NCBI GenBank assembly: GCA_902469555.1
Contig: CABRDB010000108.1
Coordinates: 1-22,464 of the forward strand
Source: an uncultured Collinsella sp.
Lineage (GTDB): Bacteria > Actinomycetota > Coriobacteriia > Coriobacteriales > Coriobacteriaceae
Reading direction: 5' to 3'
Length of the DNA: 22,464 nt
Shown piece by piece: positions 7,157 through 15,274 of the stretch (positions within the stretch are counted from its first letter, which is position 1; the number at the start of each line of letters is the position of its first letter). Below the pieces are notes generated by a model. The model did no database searches. It was given only the letters and a program-made list of their open reading frames with translations, and was not told the origin of the DNA. A program made the translations under genes and the position numbers.

Positions 7157-7162
7157 ATTATA
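7157..7162 (-). promoter_or_regulatory. -10 element of the alcohol dehydrogenase gene
   Basis: TATAAT on the minus strand lies about 40 bases before the start codon. No good -35 sits at 16-18 bases, so the promoter may be activator-dependent. A short CGCT-N3-AGCG symmetry lies just upstream (about 7167-7177). Confidence 0.4.
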
Positions 7163-7233
7163 GCGACCGCTGCGAGCGATCATGCCGTCGGCAAAACGCT
7201 ATCTCAGCCATAATAATCGACGTTTCCCCAGGT

Positions 7234-7270
7234 AAAACCTACCAAAATAAACCTGTCCCTTTTTGGTAGG
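7234..7270 (-). repeat. Dispersed hairpin repeat, copy A
   Basis: CCTACCAAAA (7238-7247) and TTTTGGTAGG (7261-7270) form a perfect 10-bp stem around a 13-base loop containing AAACCTGTCCC. Two more copies occur at 17173-17210 and 18381-18420. Only the TAAAA side is conserved outside the stem, so on the minus strand the element reads as a hairpin ending in TTTTA and is oriented. It lies in the divergent gap between the alcohol dehydrogenase and ABC-importer genes, just upstream of the importer promoter. Confidence 0.88.
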
Positions 7271-7313
7271 CACAATAACCCATAAGGTAAGTATGTTTCT
7301 GGTTTATTTCGTG

Positions 7314-7343
7314 TTGACCCATTTGAGCGCGATAGGGTATAAC
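7314..7343 (+). promoter_or_regulatory. Promoter of the amino-acid ABC importer operon
   Basis: TTGACC (7314-7319) and TATAAC (7338-7343) are separated by 18 bases, a near-consensus housekeeping promoter, 44 bases before the start codon of the binding-protein gene. No T-box or riboswitch-like fold was seen in the short leader. Confidence 0.7.
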
Positions 7344-7386
7344 TCTACTCAACCGCTAGGGATTTTATTGAGAAAGGTGTTCTACC

Positions 7387-8382
7387 ATGAGCAAGAACCT
7401 CTCCCAGCAGGTCGTTCTCGACCGCCGCGGCTTCGTTGCCGCCACCTTCGCAACCGTCGCCGGCCTTGGTCTTGCCGGCTGCTCCGACACCAGCGCCGAG
7501 GCCGACAAGGGTTCCGCCGCCGGCTCTTCCAAGAGCTCCGAGGATACCGAGGCTTCCACCACGCTCGACGCTAAGGCATTCGACAAGCTCGTCAACGACG
7601 GCCCCAAGGCCGATGACGATGCCATCGCCGCCAGCACCTGGGCGACGGCCGTCAAAGACGCCGGCGTCTTTAAGATCGGTGGCGTTCAGACCTCCACGCT
7701 TTTCTCCCTCCTCAACGAAAAAGACGGTCAGACCCGTGGCTTCGATGCCGGTATCGCACAGCTCCTGTCCAACTACATTCTGGGCGAGAACAAGGTCGAG
7801 ATCACCCAGGTGACCTCGGACACGCGCGAGTCCGTCCTGCAGAACGGCCAGGTCGACGCCGTCTTTGCCACCTACACCATCACCGACGAGCGCAAGAAGC
7901 TCGTCTCCTTTGCCGGTCCCTACTACTACACCCAGCAAGCCATCCTGGTGCTCGCCGATAACGACGACATCAAGGGCGTCGACGACCTGGCCGACAAGAA
8001 CGTCGCCGTCCAGTCCGGCTCCAACGGCCCCGCCATCCTGGAGGAGTTCGCTCCCAAGGCCAGCCAGCAGGAGTTCAAGACCGACGAGGAGGCCCGCCAG
8101 GCACTCCAGCAGGGCCGCGTTGACGCCTACGTCATCGATAACAACATGCAGCAGAGCGCCCTGGTCCGCGAGCCCGGTAAGTACAAGATCGCCGGCAAGC
8201 CTTTCGGCAGCAAGGAGCCTTATGGTATCGGCCTGCCGCTCGATTCCGACGGCGTCGCCTTTGTCAACGACTTCCTTAGGAAGATCGAGGACGACGGCAC
8301 CTGGACCGAGCTGTGGCAGATCTGCATCGGCGACCGTACGGGCGACACCAATGTTCCCGAGCTGCCCGAGATCGGCGCCTAG
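7387..8382 (+). CDS. Amino-acid ABC transporter substrate-binding lipoprotein, Tat-type signal
   Basis: This 331-residue protein is the extracellular receptor of the importer encoded downstream. The N-terminus has a twin-arginine motif (DRRGFVAA, R13-R14), a hydrophobic stretch and a lipobox LAGC with C32, so the mature protein should be lipid-anchored after Tat export. A Ser/Glu/Asp-rich linker follows, then a periplasmic-binding-protein family 3 domain from about residue 75. Family hallmarks include TRGFDAGIAQLL, QVTSDTRESVLQNGQVDAVFATYTIT and FAGPYYYTQQAILV. The ligand is probably glutamate, glutamine or a similar polar amino acid, judged from the operon. The AAAGGTG site, nine bases before the ATG, supports the start. 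A hairpin after the stop probably keeps this gene more highly expressed than the membrane components. Confidence 0.92.
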   Translation: MSKNLSQQVVLDRRGFVAATFATVAGLGLAGCSDTSAEADKGSAAGSSKSSEDTEASTTLDAKAFDKLVNDGPKADDDAIAASTWATAVKDAGVFKIGGVQTSTLFSLLNEKDGQTRGFDAGIAQLLSNYILGENKVEITQVTSDTRESVLQNGQVDAVFATYTITDERKKLVSFAGPYYYTQQAILVLADNDDIKGVDDLADKNVAVQSGSNGPAILEEFAPKASQQEFKTDEEARQALQQGRVDAYVIDNNMQQSALVREPGKYKIAGKPFGSKEPYGIGLPLDSDGVAFVNDFLRKIEDDGTWTELWQICIGDRTGDTNVPELPEIGA

Positions 8383-8470
8383 GCAGCGAGCCTGGTAACA
8401 GCCGCAACGAAACCATACGGAAACGCATGATGCGCTTTATTGCGGTAAACTGTTTCCTCACTGAGTTGTC

Positions 8471-8499
8471 GGGGCTTCCGTACACACGGGAGCCCCTTT
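8471..8499 (+). terminator. Intra-operon hairpin, probable partial terminator
   Basis: GGGGCTTCCGT and ACGGGAGCCCC form an 11-bp stem with one G-T pair and the tetraloop ACAC, followed by TTTCCTT. It lies between the binding-protein gene and the first permease. The T-tract is short, so partial read-through is likely. Such hairpins commonly attenuate downstream genes or protect the upstream mRNA. Confidence 0.7.
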
Positions 8500-8520
8500 C
8501 CTTACCGGCAGGAGGTCCGC

Positions 8521-9180
8521 ATGAGTCTCTCCGAGCTCTGGTCGCTCTATGGCCAGAACTATATCGACGCGCTGCTAGCAACCTGGGGCATGACGCTTGA
8601 GTCGTTTGCCATCGCCATGGTGCTGGCCGTCGCCGTCACTGTGATGCGCGTGTCGCCGCTCAAGCCGCTGCGCGTCTTTGGCGACCTGTATGTCCAGGTC
8701 TTTCGTAACATCCCCGGCATCGCGCTGCTCATCATCGTCGTCTACGCGCTGCCGCCGCTCAAGGTCGTCCTGCCCTACCGCACCTGCGTTATCGTCGCCA
8801 CGGTCCTTTTGGGCTCGGCCTTTGGCTCCGAGAACTTCATGAGCGGCATCAACACCGTTGGCGTCGGCCAGGTAGAAGCCGCCCGCTCGCTGGGCATGAG
8901 CTTCAACCGCATCCTCGCCAAGATCGTGATTCCGCAGGCACTGCGCTCGAGCGTGCTGCCCATGACCAACCTCTTTATCGCCGTCATGCTCACCACCGCG
9001 CTCGGCAGCCAGGTGCCGCTTAAACCGCAGGAGCTCACCGGCGTGGTGAGCTATATCAACACGCGCTCACTTGGCGGCGTCGCCGCGTTCTTTATCTCGG
9101 CGCTCGGCTACCTGGGCACGGCCTTTGTGGTGAGCCACATTGGCAACTACATCGATAAGAAGGTGAGGATCCTCCGATGA
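8521..9180 (+). CDS. Amino-acid ABC transporter permease (GluC-like)
   Basis: This 219-residue inner-membrane subunit of the polar amino-acid importer belongs to the HisM/GlnP family. Hydrophobic segments lie at about residues 25-44, 63-80, 86-103, 146-163 and 186-205. The FRNIPGIALLII element follows the first segments. The cytoplasmic EAA loop, which docks on the ATPase, is VEAARSLGMSFNRILAKIVIPQA (118-140). Length is typical. AGGAGG lies five bases before the ATG. Its TGA overlaps the ATG of the next permease by four bases (ATGA), so the two are translationally coupled and very likely form a heterodimer. Confidence 0.92.
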   Translation: MSLSELWSLYGQNYIDALLATWGMTLESFAIAMVLAVAVTVMRVSPLKPLRVFGDLYVQVFRNIPGIALLIIVVYALPPLKVVLPYRTCVIVATVLLGSAFGSENFMSGINTVGVGQVEAARSLGMSFNRILAKIVIPQALRSSVLPMTNLFIAVMLTTALGSQVPLKPQELTGVVSYINTRSLGGVAAFFISALGYLGTAFVVSHIGNYIDKKVRILR

Positions 9181-10010
9181 GCAAGCATTCCTCCCCTGCG
9201 CTTACCATGCGCGATGCGCTCTACGAGGCTCCCGGCCCCAAGATGCGCGCCAAGATTCGCATCGGCACCGCCATTTCGCTCGTTGCCGTGGCCGCGCTCG
9301 CCGTCCTGGTACTGCAGCGCTTTTATGTGACCGGCCAGCTTTCGGTCCACTATTGGTATTTCTTTACGCACCTCACCACCTGGAAGTTCCTGCTTGCCGG
9401 CTTTGAGGGCACCGTTAAAGTCGCGCTCACCGCCGGCGCCATCGCACTGGTGCTGGGCTTAGGCCTCATGCTCGGCCGCACGAGCGACATCAAGCCGCTG
9501 CAGCTGGCCTGCCGTGTGCTCACCGACTTCTTCCGCGGCGTGCCGAGTCTGCTGTTCATCTACTTCTTCTTTTTGGTGCTGCCTCAGTACAAGATCGCGC
9601 TGCCGTCGTTTTGGATGCTCACGCTTCCCGTCGCGCTCGCTGCAGCCGGCGTACTTGCCGAGATTTTCCGCGCCGGCGTCAACGCCGTACCGCGCGGGCA
9701 GGTCGAGGCGGCCCAGGCGCTCGGTCTCTCCAAGGCTAAAATCACCTTTAAAATCGTATTGCCGCAGGCTATTCGATTTATCATTCCGTCGTTGATTTCG
9801 CAGCTCGTGGTCGTAGTCAAAGACACCACCGTCGCCTACGTGGTGAGCTACCCCGACCTCATGCAAAATGCCCGCGTGCTCATTACCAACTACGATGCCC
9901 TCGTGTCGGTCTACCTGGTAATCGCGGTCATCTATATCCTCATCAACGTCGCGATTAACAAGGCTGCTGTCTACGTTTCGCACAAGACCGGCGCGACCAT
10001 CATCCGCTAA
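9177..10010 (+). CDS. Amino-acid ABC transporter permease (GluD-like)
   Basis: This is the second membrane subunit of the importer, 277 residues. A cytoplasmic N-terminal extension of about 30 residues precedes hydrophobic segments near 30-48, 70-100, 122-137, 145-165, 200-216 and 240-262. DFFRGVPSLLFIYFF is the characteristic sequence after the early segments. The EAA loop is VEAAQALGLSKAKITFKIVLPQA (177-199). It is longer than its partner mainly at the N-terminus, as in actinobacterial GluD. The ATG overlaps the stop of the preceding gene, so coupled translation probably keeps the two permeases in equal amounts. Specificity cannot be decided from the permease alone. Confidence 0.92.
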   Translation: MSKHSSPALTMRDALYEAPGPKMRAKIRIGTAISLVAVAALAVLVLQRFYVTGQLSVHYWYFFTHLTTWKFLLAGFEGTVKVALTAGAIALVLGLGLMLGRTSDIKPLQLACRVLTDFFRGVPSLLFIYFFFLVLPQYKIALPSFWMLTLPVALAAAGVLAEIFRAGVNAVPRGQVEAAQALGLSKAKITFKIVLPQAIRFIIPSLISQLVVVVKDTTVAYVVSYPDLMQNARVLITNYDALVSVYLVIAVIYILINVAINKAAVYVSHKTGATIIR

Positions 10011-10046
10011 CGCTTTACCATTTCGAGTCATAAGGAGCCGAGCACC

Positions 10047-10811
<765 letters not shown>

Positions 10812-10863
10812 CTCAATTGCCATGTTCGCTCGCCATGACCATCCAAACTCGAAAGTTACACCT

Positions 10864-11673
10864 ATGATCGGAACTCGCACTTCATCGTCATACACCCCGC
10901 ACGTCGACATCGCCCCCGCCAACCGCCCACTCATCCTCGTCGCGCCGCGCTGGGAAGAGGCGAAGCCGTTTTTGAGCGAGACGCTCTCCCCCAACGAGGA
11001 GATCGCCAGCGTCTTTGTCGATGCCATCCTTGCCGCCGGCGGCCTGCCGCTGCAGATGTCCATCACCGAGGACATTGAGGTCATCCGTCATTACGTCGAT
11101 ATCGCCGATGGCATCGCCATTCCCGGCGGCCCGGATGTCAACCCCAAGCGCTGGGGCGACGATCGGCCCTACGACCCCACCCTCTGCTGCGAGATCCGCG
11201 ATAGCTTTGAGTTCAAGCTGGTCGACGAGGTGCTCCGCGCCAAAAAGCCGCTCTTTACCACCTGCCGCGGCACACAGCTGCTCAACGTCGCCACCGGCGG
11301 CACCCTGTGCATGGACGTGCCGAGCCTGGGTGCGCGCGAGGGTCGCACGCAGTGGCGTCACACTCACGTGCTCAACGATCCCGTGCACCCCGTCGAGGTC
11401 GTGCCGGGCTCGCTGCTGGAACGCGCGGTTGGCGGGCACAGGCTAATCCAGACCAACTCCGCACACCACTGCTGCGTCGACCGTCTGGGTAAGAGCACGC
11501 GCTTGGTCGCCAAGGCAACCGACGGCGTTCCCGAGTGCATCGAAGTCGAAGGCCAGCCTTTCTGCCTGGGCGTGCAGTGGCACCCCGAGTACACCTGGCA
11601 GACGCTCGAGACCGACTTTAACCTGTGGAAGTCGTTTGTCGAGGCAGCGGCAAAGGTCAAGCAGGCTCGCTAG
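10864..11673 (+). CDS. Class I glutamine-amidotransferase-like peptidase C26 (gamma-glutamyl hydrolase type)
   Basis: The 269-residue cytosolic protein belongs to the PuuD/C26 family, which cleaves gamma-glutamyl amide bonds such as gamma-glutamyl-GABA. The oxyanion turn is IPGGPD (87-91), the nucleophile C134 sits in TTCRGTQLLNV, and the triad is completed by H240 and E242 in VQWHPEY. All catalytic residues are present and length is usual. It starts 52 bases after the ATPase gene with no terminator between, so it is probably the operon's last gene. That would link import of a glutamyl compound to its hydrolysis inside the cell; this is inference. The ATG at 10864 has only GAAAG upstream; an in-frame ATG at 10822 is possible but has no better ribosome binding site. 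Confidence 0.88.
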   Translation: MIGTRTSSSYTPHVDIAPANRPLILVAPRWEEAKPFLSETLSPNEEIASVFVDAILAAGGLPLQMSITEDIEVIRHYVDIADGIAIPGGPDVNPKRWGDDRPYDPTLCCEIRDSFEFKLVDEVLRAKKPLFTTCRGTQLLNVATGGTLCMDVPSLGAREGRTQWRHTHVLNDPVHPVEVVPGSLLERAVGGHRLIQTNSAHHCCVDRLGKSTRLVAKATDGVPECIEVEGQPFCLGVQWHPEYTWQTLETDFNLWKSFVEAAAKVKQAR

Positions 11674-11696
11674 TTCACGGACAGCACAACAGACAA

Positions 11697-11740
11697 GGGC
11701 GCCCCGCCGGCCACATGGTCCGACGGGGCGCCCTATTACC
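11697..11740. terminator. Terminator between convergent genes
   Basis: GGGCGCCCCG (11697-11706) and CGGGGCGCCC (11724-11733) are perfect 10-bp arms, extended inward by CGG/CCG, followed by TATTACC on the plus strand. On the minus strand the stem is followed by TTGTCTGTT. The T-tracts are weak but the stem is very stable. It lies 23 bases after the C26 peptidase gene and 45 bases beyond the end of the HPt gene, so it may serve both. Confidence 0.75.
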
Positions 11741-11778
11741 TATATGCTGCCGGCACGCAGCCCAAGGCCCGCAAGCTC

Positions 11779-12135
11779 TTATTCGGCCGCCTCGCGCAGG
11801 GCCGACATCGTAGCCGCATATTGCTGCTGCAACGCATGCATTCCCTCGCGAGCGCCGTCAACAGCATCGGCGCCGCGCAGCGCTTCGGTCACCACGACCG
11901 CTGGCTCGTACAGATTATCGAATCCCAGGTTCTGGCTCACGCCCTTGAGCGTGTGCGCTGCCATAAACGCTTCCTCGGCGTCTCCTGCCGCCATGGCAGC
12001 TTCCAACTTGTCCATGCTCTCGTCATCTAAAAACTTGAGGGCAAAGCGGGCAAGCATTTCCCCGCCCATCAGCCGAGCACACGCGTCATCATAATTAGCG
12101 CCGATCTTCTCATACGCCTCACGCATGGAAATCAT
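11779..12135 (-). CDS. HPt (histidine phosphotransfer) domain protein
   Basis: The 118-residue all-helical protein is a stand-alone phosphotransfer module. The conserved motif AAHTLKGVSQNLGF places the phospho-accepting histidine at H61, with the usual Lys three residues later and Gly four residues later. Such proteins carry phosphate between receiver domains of hybrid kinases and response regulators. The gene follows the GGDEF-REC-HD-GYP regulator by 24 bases on the same strand, so that receiver is its obvious partner. No histidine kinase lies in the window. AAAGGAG precedes the ATG by about ten bases; Met4 is an alternative start. The residues after H61 are well conserved, and I have little doubt about the family. 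Confidence 0.9.
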   Translation of the reverse strand: MISMREAYEKIGANYDDACARLMGGEMLARFALKFLDDESMDKLEAAMAAGDAEEAFMAAHTLKGVSQNLGFDNLYEPAVVVTEALRGADAVDGAREGMHALQQQYAATMSALREAAE

Positions 12136-12159
12136 GGATTAAAAACTCCTTTGGTCAAA

Positions 12160-14040
12160 CTAAATCGTGGGAAACGCAACGACGTCAGCGGGGCGTGCCA
12201 ACGTCTCGGCAATTTGGTCTTGCACCTCGAGCAGACAATCGAGCAGCAGCGGGTTAAAGGTGCCGCACTTACCGTCCAGGATCATCTGGATCGCCTCCTC
12301 GTGCGGGATAGCGTCCTTGTACACGCGCACGCTCGTCAGTGCATCGTACACGTCAGCCACCGAGACCACCTGCGCGGCGATGGGGATATCGTCGCCCTTA
12401 AGGCCATCGGGATAACCCTTGCCGTCCCAGCGCTCGTGGTGCCAACGCGCAATCTGGTACGCATATTCCATAAGCGCATTGCCGGCGTGATGGCTACCCA
12501 GCTCACGCAGCATGTCGGCGCCGATCGTGGTATGCGTCTTCATAATCTCGAACTCCTCGGGCGTAAGGCGTCCGGGCTTGTTGAGAATCGCATCGTCAAT
12601 CGACATCTTGCCGATATCGTGCAGCGCCGAAGCCAGGGCAATCGTGGAGCGCTCCTCATTGTCGAGGGAGATCGTGCCGCCATGCTGGACCAGACAGCCA
12701 AGCAGCAGCTCGGTCAGCTTCTCGATGTTCGTAACGTGCCTGCCGCTCTCGCCGTTACGAAGCTCCATGACGCCGGCCATGATGTCGATGAGCATGCGAC
12801 TGTTCTTGACGCGCTCGTTGTACTGCTGGGACAGCAGGTTCGTCAGGCGGCGCTGTTTAGCGTATAGGCGGATGGTGTTGCTCACACGGCGGCGCACGAC
12901 ACGGGAGTCAAACGGGCGGTTGATATAGTCCGAGGCGCCCAGCTCGCACGCGCGCAGAACCATATCATCGGAATCTTCGCTCGAAATCATGATGACAGGC
13001 AGATTGTCGATGCCCGATCGGCGCGACAGACCGGCCAGCACCTCAAAGCCGCTTATGCCCGGCATGACAATATCCAGCAGCACGAGCGACAGCTCATCGC
13101 CATAGCGGTCGACCATGTCGAGCGCCACGCGACCGTTATCGGCCTCGAGGATGCAATACTCGTCCTTGAGCATCTCATTGAGAATGACTCGGTTCATCTC
13201 TGAGTCATCGACAATAAGCACCAAGGGCTTTTCGCTTTGGAAGGCCTCGATGGAATCGGCATCGGTCACGACCGTACCGGCTTTTGCCTTAGCGCGGCTC
13301 AGTAACTGGACAGCACGGCCAACGCCCTCATCGACCGTCTCGCCATGAATGCGAACGCCGCCAACACATGCCGTCAAGCTCACGTACTCATGGCCCGGAA
13401 CAATCGTGGCATGAACGGCATCGGATAACTGATGCAGGCGACGGGCGAAGTCATCGGAGGGAATATTGGGCATGACGACCACAAACTTGTCACAGCCATA
13501 GCGTACAAGCTCGTCAGTCGAACGAATTCCGCTGCGCATGGCCGTCGCCACGGCACCGAGTGCAAGGTCGCCGGCATGACGGCCACACGTATCGTTGAAG
13601 ACCCTAAAATCATCAAGGTCGATCACCGCAACGCCGGCATTCATGCGGGCGCCACGAAGCTTTTCCTCGTAATATCGGCGATTGCGCACACTCGTCAGCA
13701 CGTCGGTGTAGACAAGGTCCTCTTCTGCAGCCTCTTGCTCATCAATCGGGCGCACCATCAACAAGACGTGAGGCTCGCCCTCGACCTTCAGAGGGCGCAG
13801 ACGGGCACGGTACTCAACACCATCGTTGAGCAGTTGCTCCGACACCTCACCCGAATCTGCCAAGGCCTCAAGACTCGACTGACGCAGACAAGGGCAGCGA
13901 TCGCCGGCGAGCAGGCAGTTAGGCTCGCTCTTAATCTGATCGGCCGACAGCAAACGCACCACGGGGTAGGTCTTCGCGACGCGGGCGACCTCGGCGGCGG
14001 CCTCCTCGTCGGTTAGATTGACCTCGTGATTATTGAGCAT
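12160..14040 (-). CDS. Composite response regulator: degenerate GGDEF, receiver and HD-GYP domains
   Basis: This 626-residue cytosolic signalling protein has an N-terminal region with PAS-like features and a Cys cluster (C42, C49, C51). A diguanylate-cyclase-like domain at about 105-262 follows, whose signature is YGCDKF (181-186) instead of GGDEF, so cyclase activity is unlikely. The receiver domain at about 272-395 has D278-D279 and phospho-acceptor D323 in LLDIVMPG. Its usual KPF lysine is Arg in NRPF (R375). The HD-GYP domain from about 410 to 610 has H474-D475 in LHDIGK, H503, HH at 534-535 and GYP at 542-544, all intact, so c-di-GMP hydrolysis is expected. Domain order (GGDEF, REC, HD-GYP) is unusual. 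GAAAGGG lies six bases before the ATG. It is probably co-transcribed with the HPt gene. Confidence 0.93.
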   Translation of the reverse strand: MLNNHEVNLTDEEAAAEVARVAKTYPVVRLLSADQIKSEPNCLLAGDRCPCLRQSSLEALADSGEVSEQLLNDGVEYRARLRPLKVEGEPHVLLMVRPIDEQEAAEEDLVYTDVLTSVRNRRYYEEKLRGARMNAGVAVIDLDDFRVFNDTCGRHAGDLALGAVATAMRSGIRSTDELVRYGCDKFVVVMPNIPSDDFARRLHQLSDAVHATIVPGHEYVSLTACVGGVRIHGETVDEGVGRAVQLLSRAKAKAGTVVTDADSIEAFQSEKPLVLIVDDSEMNRVILNEMLKDEYCILEADNGRVALDMVDRYGDELSLVLLDIVMPGISGFEVLAGLSRRSGIDNLPVIMISSEDSDDMVLRACELGASDYINRPFDSRVVRRRVSNTIRLYAKQRRLTNLLSQQYNERVKNSRMLIDIMAGVMELRNGESGRHVTNIEKLTELLLGCLVQHGGTISLDNEERSTIALASALHDIGKMSIDDAILNKPGRLTPEEFEIMKTHTTIGADMLRELGSHHAGNALMEYAYQIARWHHERWDGKGYPDGLKGDDIPIAAQVVSVADVYDALTSVRVYKDAIPHEEAIQMILDGKCGTFNPLLLDCLLEVQDQIAETLARPADVVAFPTI

Positions 14041-14173
14041 ATGGGGCCCTTTCGATAAGTTCGCATGGTAGCGGTGGGTTCCAAATGTTTCAAGGATAAC
14101 ACCTTGCCGATGCAGGTAAGCACGTGAATGCTGTTACATTTTTATGAGTTGGCAGACGGCGCAATTGGAGCCG

Positions 14174-14199
14174 CAAACGTGAGGTTTTGAGCACGTTTG
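14174..14199. promoter_or_regulatory. Inverted repeat upstream of the composite regulator gene
   Basis: CAAACGTG (14174-14181) and CACGTTTG (14192-14199) are perfect 8-bp arms with a ten-base loop. The site lies about 135 bases upstream of the regulator start and 53 bases past the end of the alpha/beta hydrolase gene on the same strand. No T-tract follows on the minus strand, so an operator or mRNA fold fits better than a terminator. The rest of this 211-base gap shows no clear promoter. Confidence 0.35.
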
Positions 14200-14251
14200 T
14201 TAACACGGCCGAAACGGTTGCGGGTGAAGCCTGTTTTGTTTTTTGCAGCTG

Positions 14252-15049
14252 CTAGAGCCCCAGAATGCCACGGACAGTCTGGGCAGCCGCTGCCGGGCGA
14301 TCGCGCAGGCCGTTGTGCGCGCCGGGAACCATTACGAGTGGACAGTCCAAAAGCTCAGCCGCTATCCTCGTTCCCGCCTCGCGGGGCGTACCAATCGAGA
14401 GCTCGCCCAAAAGCACGGCGGCCACCGTTTTCGACGCACGAACGCTATCCCAATCGGGAACGCAGGTCATAGTAATCCCGTATTCGTTCGCCATGAAACT
14501 GCGGCCGTTGCGCAGAGCATGCTTGGCTTCTGCCTCGGTTAACTTGGGGGCCTCAGGGTCCGAATCGCCGATGGCGCCCAGGAAGGCCCGTAATGCCCTG
14601 GAGACCTTTCCCGCGGCGATCATCTCGAGCAAAACCGGGGCCGCGCCCAGGCCGGCGCCCTCATCCGTCACGGCGGGTTCATGCAGGATCGTACGCGAGA
14701 TTATGGCGGGGTTTGCACGGAGAAGTTCCAGGGCCACCAACGTACCGGCACTGTGCGCGAGCACGTTTGCCGGAGCGCCAATATGCTCGATAACAGCTTG
14801 CAGGTCGGCGGCTTGGGCGGCGAGGTCGTAGCGTCCGTCTGCAGCGTCGCCACTCTCGCCGCAACCGCGGCGGTCGTAGGCAATGACGCGATAGTCACAG
14901 GCGAGCTCGCGGGCGATGGCGTCAAAGAAGACGCCGTCGACACAAGCGCCGTGAACGCACACCAAGGCGGGTGCATCGGACGATACATCCGGGCCGGCAT
15001 ACTCGCGGCAGGCAATCGTAGTGCCCGCATTCTCGACCGTAAAATCCAT
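14252..15049 (-). CDS. Alpha/beta-fold hydrolase
   Basis: The 265-residue protein has the alpha/beta-hydrolase layout. The oxyanion region is VCVHGACVDG (31-40), followed by YDRRGCGESG typical of the epoxide hydrolase and peroxidase-like branch. The nucleophile elbow is LAHSAGTLVA with S100, and the catalytic His is H245 in PGAHNGL. The elbow is A-H-S-A-G-T rather than the common G-H-S-x-G-G, a tolerated variation. A lid of about 60 residues lies between residues 130 and 200. No signal peptide is seen, so it is cytosolic. Substrates could be esters, lactones or similar, and nothing in the neighbourhood narrows this. GGGGA lies six bases before the ATG. It may be expressed alone. Confidence 0.85.
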   Translation of the reverse strand: MDFTVENAGTTIACREYAGPDVSSDAPALVCVHGACVDGVFFDAIARELACDYRVIAYDRRGCGESGDAADGRYDLAAQAADLQAVIEHIGAPANVLAHSAGTLVALELLRANPAIISRTILHEPAVTDEGAGLGAAPVLLEMIAAGKVSRALRAFLGAIGDSDPEAPKLTEAEAKHALRNGRSFMANEYGITMTCVPDWDSVRASKTVAAVLLGELSIGTPREAGTRIAAELLDCPLVMVPGAHNGLRDRPAAAAQTVRGILGL

Positions 15050-15202
15050 ACTGTGTCCCCATCGTCAACGCCCATCCAGTTGCACGTCGGTACGGCTAGA
15101 TGGACCCGCATTGCCTTACGCCTTGTTAACAGATTAACTGTACCCGACCCGAGGCTTTTCATGGCACGGCATAATGAGCGACGTTAAAAAACGAAACTTG
15201 TA

Positions 15203-15225
15203 AAGCAAGAGCCCGCGCCTTGCTT
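15203..15225. promoter_or_regulatory. Inverted repeat in the divergent gap before the radical SAM gene
   Basis: AAGCAAG (15203-15209) and CTTGCTT (15219-15225) are perfect 7-bp arms around nine GC-rich bases. It lies about 50 bases before the radical SAM gene. On the minus strand it is followed 10 bases later by GTTTTTT, but no minus-strand gene ends here, so a role as operator or leader hairpin is more likely than termination. Confidence 0.3.
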
Positions 15226-15274
15226 CGGAGTCGATGCTATGCTTAGGCACAATTGTCTTGAGGAGCATATGCCT

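Noticed and set aside
7344..7386. Riboswitch or T-box leader before the importer
   Set aside because: The leader is only about 40 bases and shows no conserved T-box or riboswitch motif.
7263..7574. 103-codon plus-strand open frame over the importer promoter
   Set aside because: It overlaps the promoter and the binding-protein gene in a different frame, and its translation is Arg-rich shadow sequence.
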